From Vibrio variabilis (GTDB lineage Bacteria; Pseudomonadota; Gammaproteobacteria; Enterobacterales; Vibrionaceae), in the NCBI RefSeq assembly GCF_003263785.1, contig NZ_JYJK01000058.1, forward strand, positions 1 through 32,150: a DNA stretch of 32,150 nt. Reading direction: 5' to 3'. Shown here one piece after another: positions 28,018 through 32,150 of this stretch. The notes under the pieces are model-generated. The model saw only the letters and a program-made list of their open reading frames with translations, had not been told where the DNA came from and made no database searches. The first letter of the stretch is position 1, and each line of letters opens with the position of its first letter. Made by a program: the position numbers and the translations under genes.

Positions 28018-28089
28018 TTGTCAGTGTCCGCATTCTTGGGTTGAAGGAATAGAAGCCGGTCGGTGCCTTCTTCTATTTTAGATAAAACA

Positions 28090-28117
28090 CTGGTCGAAGT
28101 GCTGAAATTTCGGCCAG
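28090..28117. promoter_or_regulatory. Inverted repeat upstream of gmk
   Basis: CTGG-T-CGAA (28090-28098) and TTCG-G-CCAG (28109-28117) form symmetric arms around a ten-base centre, 73 bases before the gmk start. No T run follows on either strand in the right place, so it is more likely a protein-binding site or leader fold than a terminator. No terminator is visible for the sensor kinase gene that ends at 28181. Confidence 0.3.
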
Positions 28118-28180
28118 AAAAATGGAGGCGAAGAGTATCACAAACCTAGATGCAGACTCAACTGTCTTGTGGATAACGTG

Positions 28181-30967
28181 CTAAGCAGACTGGCGCGCGG
28201 TGGTGAGCCATTTCTCCAGTGTCGCGAGGAGCATTTTTGAGTTAATGGGTTTGGTGACATAGTCATCCATTCCGACGTCTAGGCAGCGCTCGCGATCCCC
28301 TTGCATAGCATTAGCGGTCATCGCAATGATAGTGACATTGGGGTCAACGACCTTGCTCTCAGGCTTGCGAATCATAATGGTGGCTTCAAAACCATCCATG
28401 ACGGGCATTTGGCAATCCATGAAGACGATATCAAACGTGCGCTCTCGGAGAATATCAAGAGCTTGCTGACCATTTTCTACAACATCGACGTTAACCTTAA
28501 ATTTGGAGAGCAGCGATTTCACCACCACCTGGTTTGTTTTCATGTCATCGACGACCAATACATGGGCATTAAACTCTGGCGCTTGTGTCGGCGAGTGCTT
28601 GGTAATGAACAACATACTTTGATCATCGATCCCATCAAGCGCGGCAACGCGAGACAATACATCGAATAGCTCGGCTTGTTGTGTCGGCTTGGTAAGGTAG
28701 GCGCTAAAGCCGTTGTCCTTAACTAGCTTCATATCGCCGCGCTGCACCACAGAAGAGAGCATCACCAGCCTAGTTGAGCGCAGATTCACGTCTGCTTTGA
28801 TGCTACGCGCCAGTTGAATGCCGTTAATCTGTGGCATTTCATAGTCAAGAATAGCGATAGAGTAGGGCGCGCCGCTGTCGTGTGCTTTCGCGAGCATAGA
28901 CATCGCTTCTTGGGCAGATCTGGCCTGCTGATATTCAATAGACCAGTTAGAAAGCAGTTGCCCCACCAATTGAAGATTGATCGGGTTGTCATCCACCACC
29001 AAGATACTTTGCTGCATGAGATCGCCTTTGGGGGCGTAGTGAACATCTTTTTCAGCGAGATGAGGCAGAGGCACTTCGAACCAGAACGTAGACCCTTTGC
29101 CAACTTCACTATGCACGCCAATCTCACCACCCATAAGCTCGACCAGCTTTTTGCTTATCGATAACCCTAAACCTGTACCGCCATATTTTCGGGTAGTCGA
29201 ACTGTCGGCTTGAGTAAACTTATCAAACAGCTTGTCTTGATGGGCTTTTTCGATACCAATTCCCGAATCGACCACTGAGAACTTCACCCTGTCGATATGC
29301 TCATCTTTTGATTGGACAGAGACATAGACGGCAATTTGGCCTTGCTCGGTGAATTTTACGGCGTTACCAATCAGATTGACGAGGATTTGTCTAATGCGCC
29401 CAGGATCGCCAATGTGCCATTGAGAGAGCACTGGATTGGCAGGGCAGATTAACTCCAGTTTCTTCTGAGAGGCACCCAAGTAGAGCGTCGCACCAATGTC
29501 TTCGATAAGCTCAACGAGGTTAAACTCGAGTTGCTCCAGGTCGATTTTGCCCGCCTCAAATTTAGAAAAATCCAGAATGTCATTGATGATAGCCAGCAGG
29601 GATTCCGCACTGTCTCGTGAGGTGCGGGCAAGCTTGAATTGCTGCTCATCCAATTCCGTATCCAGGAGAAGATCGGTCATACCAATCACGCCATTCATTG
29701 GAGTGCGGATCTCGTGGCTCATGGTGGATAAAAACTCGCTCTTGGCACGCGCTGCCGACTGCGCTTGCTCGGTCGCCCGTTGCAGTTGTTGGTTATGTTC
29801 GAGCATTTGCTGCTCTTTGTGGGCAAGCGAGCTTGCCATATGAATAAATCCCGTGCTTAAGCGGCTGATTTCATCGGTTTGATTAAAGTAGCTTTGGGGG
29901 AGTGATATTTTGTAATCGCCCTGTCCAACATGTTTGGTGGCATCCAGAAGTGTTTCTAACCTCTGTACCAGTTGCCTCGACATCAAGAGTAGTATCACCA
30001 AAAAGGCGATGGCCATCGCTAAACCAACTGCACCAATGACCAAGTCGCGGTTGGTGCTCTGTACCGTTTGGAACGCTTTTTGAAATATTTGTTGATTCTG
30101 CTGATCAAGGATCGCTTTTATACGGTCTATACGCTCGGTTGCGAGAGGAAACCAGTAATCCGGTGTGATGCCGCTAAGCGACTGAGTCAGTTGCCCTTCG
30201 GTGACAAATTCCGACTCAATCTGGTCGATGATTTGGTGGGTTTCCCAGTTGATAATCGGGCTATAGAGCGACTCGGGAGCGCGCTGCTTGAGTAACCTCA
30301 AATTCCAATCGAAGCTTCGGATGTAAAAGCCAGTATCGATCATCTTATCATTCGATATCTCTGCATCAGGCGAGGCAAAAATGCCATTGAGAATACCCCT
30401 TGATTGTCCAGCGCGCTCTTTGAGCCAGAGTAGATTGATGTGGTGGAGCAAATCATCGACAAGATCGGGTGATTCTATCGTGCTGATGATGCCATCGTAG
30501 ATCGTTAATGCTTGCTCAATCAGTCCCGAGTAGTGCTTGAAGGAGTACTCGCCAACGCCGTGGTCAACGAAGTCTCTCACCATTGATGTGTGCTCAATCG
30601 CCCGAGCGAGGAGTTGTTTTTGCTCATTAAACTCTTGTTCAATCTCGGGATGTTGGATGGATAAGTTGCGCCACTGCTCGCTCGCCTTGTCTGCTTCTGC
30701 TCTCGCCGCGAGTAATTTTTGCCGGATGCTTTCATCTAGGTTGGATTTATACCCTTCGGATAGGCCACGCTCGACAGCAAAATAGTGGGCAATGCTATCT
30801 AGTGATTGAGCGACATTGAGAAGTTCGATGGTCTTTTTGGCTTCGGCATTTCTCTCCATGAGCGAGTGGAGAACTTGATAGCTCATCGTCAAAACGACAA
30901 CAAGTAACCCTATTACAATCAGAGTTGTTTTGGTTCTGAGGGTTAGATTACGTATTGCCGCTGGCAT
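28181..30967 (-). CDS. Hybrid sensor histidine kinase with NIT-like sensor and two receiver domains
   Basis: This 928-residue membrane kinase has a clear domain order. Transmembrane helix 1 is at about 14-32. A periplasmic helical domain (about 50-300) resembles the nitrate/nitrite-sensing NIT family, with [13 protein letters not shown] near 61-73. Transmembrane helix 2 is at about 309-330 and HAMP at about 331-385. HisKA has H418 in [15 protein letters not shown]. The ATPase part has [16 protein letters not shown] and GGTGLGLSI (596-604). Receiver 1 has D708 in ILDYEMP and receiver 2 has D851 in [11 protein letters not shown]. No Hpt domain follows, so a separate Hpt protein is expected. The ligand is unknown. 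It is intact, lies between gmk and yicC, and has no partner regulator nearby. Confidence 0.88.
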   Translation of the reverse strand: MPAAIRNLTLRTKTTLIVIGLLVVVLTMSYQVLHSLMERNAEAKKTIELLNVAQSLDSIAHYFAVERGLSEGYKSNLDESIRQKLLAARAEADKASEQWRNLSIQHPEIEQEFNEQKQLLARAIEHTSMVRDFVDHGVGEYSFKHYSGLIEQALTIYDGIISTIESPDLVDDLLHHINLLWLKERAGQSRGILNGIFASPDAEISNDKMIDTGFYIRSFDWNLRLLKQRAPESLYSPIINWETHQIIDQIESEFVTEGQLTQSLSGITPDYWFPLATERIDRIKAILDQQNQQIFQKAFQTVQSTNRDLVIGAVGLAMAIAFLVILLLMSRQLVQRLETLLDATKHVGQGDYKISLPQSYFNQTDEISRLSTGFIHMASSLAHKEQQMLEHNQQLQRATEQAQSAARAKSEFLSTMSHEIRTPMNGVIGMTDLLLDTELDEQQFKLARTSRDSAESLLAIINDILDFSKFEAGKIDLEQLEFNLVELIEDIGATLYLGASQKKLELICPANPVLSQWHIGDPGRIRQILVNLIGNAVKFTEQGQIAVYVSVQSKDEHIDRVKFSVVDSGIGIEKAHQDKLFDKFTQADSSTTRKYGGTGLGLSISKKLVELMGGEIGVHSEVGKGSTFWFEVPLPHLAEKDVHYAPKGDLMQQSILVVDDNPINLQLVGQLLSNWSIEYQQARSAQEAMSMLAKAHDSGAPYSIAILDYEMPQINGIQLARSIKADVNLRSTRLVMLSSVVQRGDMKLVKDNGFSAYLTKPTQQAELFDVLSRVAALDGIDDQSMLFITKHSPTQAPEFNAHVLVVDDMKTNQVVVKSLLSKFKVNVDVVENGQQALDILRERTFDIVFMDCQMPVMDGFEATIMIRKPESKVVDPNVTIIAMTANAMQGDRERCLDVGMDDYVTKPINSKMLLATLEKWLTTARQSA

Positions 30968-31081
30968 CCATGCCCATCCTGTTGCTTAGCGTATTTCAGC
31001 AGTATAGAAGATGAACGGTGGGGTTCCTATATTTTACTTTTGATGATTCGGATGCTGTTTTTGAGAGCCCAAATGAGGCAC

Positions 31082-31106
31082 AAAAAAAGCAGGCCTAAGC
31101 CTGCTT
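31082..31106 (-). terminator. Terminator of yicC
   Basis: On the minus strand AAGCAGGC-TTAG-GCCTGCTT is followed by a further T run. It lies 17 bases past the yicC stop. Between it and the kinase start (30968-31081) I see no gene; the kinase promoter should lie there but I cannot place it. Confidence 0.85.
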
Positions 31107-31123
31107 CATGTACAATGATTGCA

Positions 31124-31990
31124 CTATTCAATGTTCTGAATTTGCTCACGCATCTGTTCAATCAACACCTTAAGCTCAACGCCTGATGCGGTGATGTCGG
31201 TGCTAATCGACTTAGAGGCTAGCGTATTCGACTCGCGGTTGAATTCTTGCATCATAAAGTCAAGACGACGACCCACGGCGCCACCTTTTTTCATGATGCT
31301 GTTGGTTTCTTTAACGTGAGAGTCTAGGCGGTCTAGCTCTTCTGCTACGTCAGATTTTTGCGCTAGAAGAATCAGCTCTTGCTCAACACGAGAAGCGTCT
31401 AGCTCGATTTTAGCTTCTTCAAATTTGCCCAGTAGACGTTCGCGTTGCCATTCAATGATTTCTGGCATGCGAGCCCGAACTTTCACGACTTCTTCAGTAA
31501 TTGCATCAAGACGCTGGATGATCAGCGCTTTCATGTTCTCACCTTCACGGCCACGTGCTTCAATGAAGTCCGTTAGTGCACCTTCAAAGCCATCTAACAG
31601 CGCTTTGTTAATGGTGTCCATGTCCTGTTCAGGTGTTTCCATCACACCTGGCCACTGCATCACTTGGAAAGGGTTGATACGGCTCTCTTCGCCAGTTAAA
31701 GCCATGACTTGATTCGCAGCACCAATCACTTGCTTGGCCAGTGTTTCGTTGATATTCAGTTCGCCTTTCGCAGCAGGGTTTGCTTCAAAACGCAGGTGAC
31801 ACTCAACTTTACCGCGTGCGAGACGCTTACGAAAACGCTCTCGAAGTACAGGCTCTAGACCACGGAACTGCTCTGGAAGGCGGAAGTATGTTTCGAGATA
31901 ACGTTGGTTTACAGAGCGGATTTCCCATACTGCGCTACCCCAGTCACCTTTGACCTCTTTGCGCGCGTACGCAGTCATGCTGTAGATCAT
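31124..31990 (-). CDS. yicC: Endoribonuclease YicC family protein
   Basis: YicC is a conserved bacterial endoribonuclease; in E. coli it has been linked to turnover of the small RNA RyhB. The 288-residue protein (E. coli 287) has the N-terminal YicC domain, with MIYSMTAYARKEV, EIRSVNQRYLETYFRLP and RLARGKVECHLRFE. The C-terminal DUF1732 part has DVAEELDRLDSHVKE and GRRLDFMMQEFNRESNTLASK. All are the usual motifs. AAGGAA lies about ten bases upstream of ATG 31990. In many relatives rph is divergent next to it, which the window does not reach. A repeat element lies upstream. Confidence 0.96.
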   Translation of the reverse strand: MIYSMTAYARKEVKGDWGSAVWEIRSVNQRYLETYFRLPEQFRGLEPVLRERFRKRLARGKVECHLRFEANPAAKGELNINETLAKQVIGAANQVMALTGEESRINPFQVMQWPGVMETPEQDMDTINKALLDGFEGALTDFIEARGREGENMKALIIQRLDAITEEVVKVRARMPEIIEWQRERLLGKFEEAKIELDASRVEQELILLAQKSDVAEELDRLDSHVKETNSIMKKGGAVGRRLDFMMQEFNRESNTLASKSISTDITASGVELKVLIEQMREQIQNIE

Positions 31991-32059
31991 GAAATGATTC
32001 CTTTGAATTCAGTAAGTGTGTTCAAACTGCAACCATGGTAGCACAGTCTAGAAAAGAAT

Positions 32060-32150
32060 GGTTCTAGGAAAAGATGGTCCTAGGTCCTTGGCGGTAACGT
32101 ATCTATCTTCTACCAAGAACCAAGAACCAAGAACCAAGAACCAAGAACCA
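32060..32150. repeat. Heptad intergenic repeat element, locus E (runs off the window)
   Basis: GGTTCTAGG at 32060-32068 leads into AAAAGATGGTCCTAGGT (32069-32085), a 17-base string identical to one in locus D, and then CCTTGG. After a 26-base linker, five ACCAAGA heptads in perfect register (from 32112) continue to the last base. The layout, a reverse-oriented left half and a forward heptad array, is the same as locus D. Confidence 0.8.

Noticed and set aside
28168..28176. Perfect DnaA box (TTATCCACA on the minus strand)
   Set aside because: A single 9-mer; about one in four windows of this size would have one by chance, and there is no cluster or AT-rich unwinding element.

Overview
The window is chromosomal DNA from a gammaproteobacterium, almost certainly a Vibrio. 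The secE-nusG-rplKAJL-rpoBC block is near-identical in order and protein sequence to the enterobacterial one but carries Vibrio-type sequence. Rsd, NudC, HemE and YjaG follow, and the gmk-rpoZ-spoT-trmH-recG and greB/ompR-envZ groups are typical of the same lineage. I see no phage, transposase, integron, CRISPR or defence genes.

Layout. 1-302: tail of an unseen upstream unit, a terminator, and the secE leader. 303-12310 (+): preprotein translocase subunit secE, antiterminator nusG, ribosomal proteins L11, L1, L10 and L7/L12, and the RNA polymerase subunits rpoB and rpoC. The signals between them are well preserved: two promoter/palindrome modules, the L10 leader, the rplL-rpoB attenuator and a rpoB-rpoC hairpin. 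12328-12970: facing terminators, then rsd on the minus strand. 13140-15296 (+): nudC and hemE, with an orphan leftward terminator between them. 15462-17672: a DUF4136 lipoprotein, a GhrA-like dehydrogenase (-) and yjaG (+). 17774-21666: greB (-), an XRE-type regulator (-), then ompR-envZ (+). 21686-28017 (-): recG, trmH, spoT, rpoZ and gmk. 28181-30967 (-): a NIT-domain hybrid sensor kinase. 31124-31990 (-): the endoribonuclease yicC.

How the genes work together. Much of the window is the transcription and translation machinery and its growth-rate control. Beta, beta' and omega are core polymerase subunits. NusG and GreB are elongation factors and Rsd is an anti-sigma factor. SpoT makes and degrades ppGpp, Gmk supplies guanine nucleotides, and the two ribosomal-protein promoters have GC-rich discriminators of the kind ppGpp inhibits. 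OmpR-EnvZ and the hybrid kinase are signalling modules.

Two things stand out. First, eight apparent one-base losses, all in short runs of one base, break hemE, the XRE regulator (twice), envZ, recG, trmH (twice) and gmk between 15.1 and 27.9 kb. The first 15 kb, with rpoB and rpoC, has none. hemE and gmk should be essential or nearly so, so I read these mainly as sequencing or assembly error; coordinates for these genes are given for the repaired reading frames. Second, at least five intergenic places carry a degenerate family of 7-8 bp units (AGGATCA, AGAACCA, CCTAGGA types), often as inverted pairs, and several start exactly at the neighbouring gene's stop codon. A separate 99 bp palindromic element sits between rpoZ and gmk. 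I found no clearly new biochemical system; the repeat family, the promoter palindromes and the orphan terminator are the best leads.
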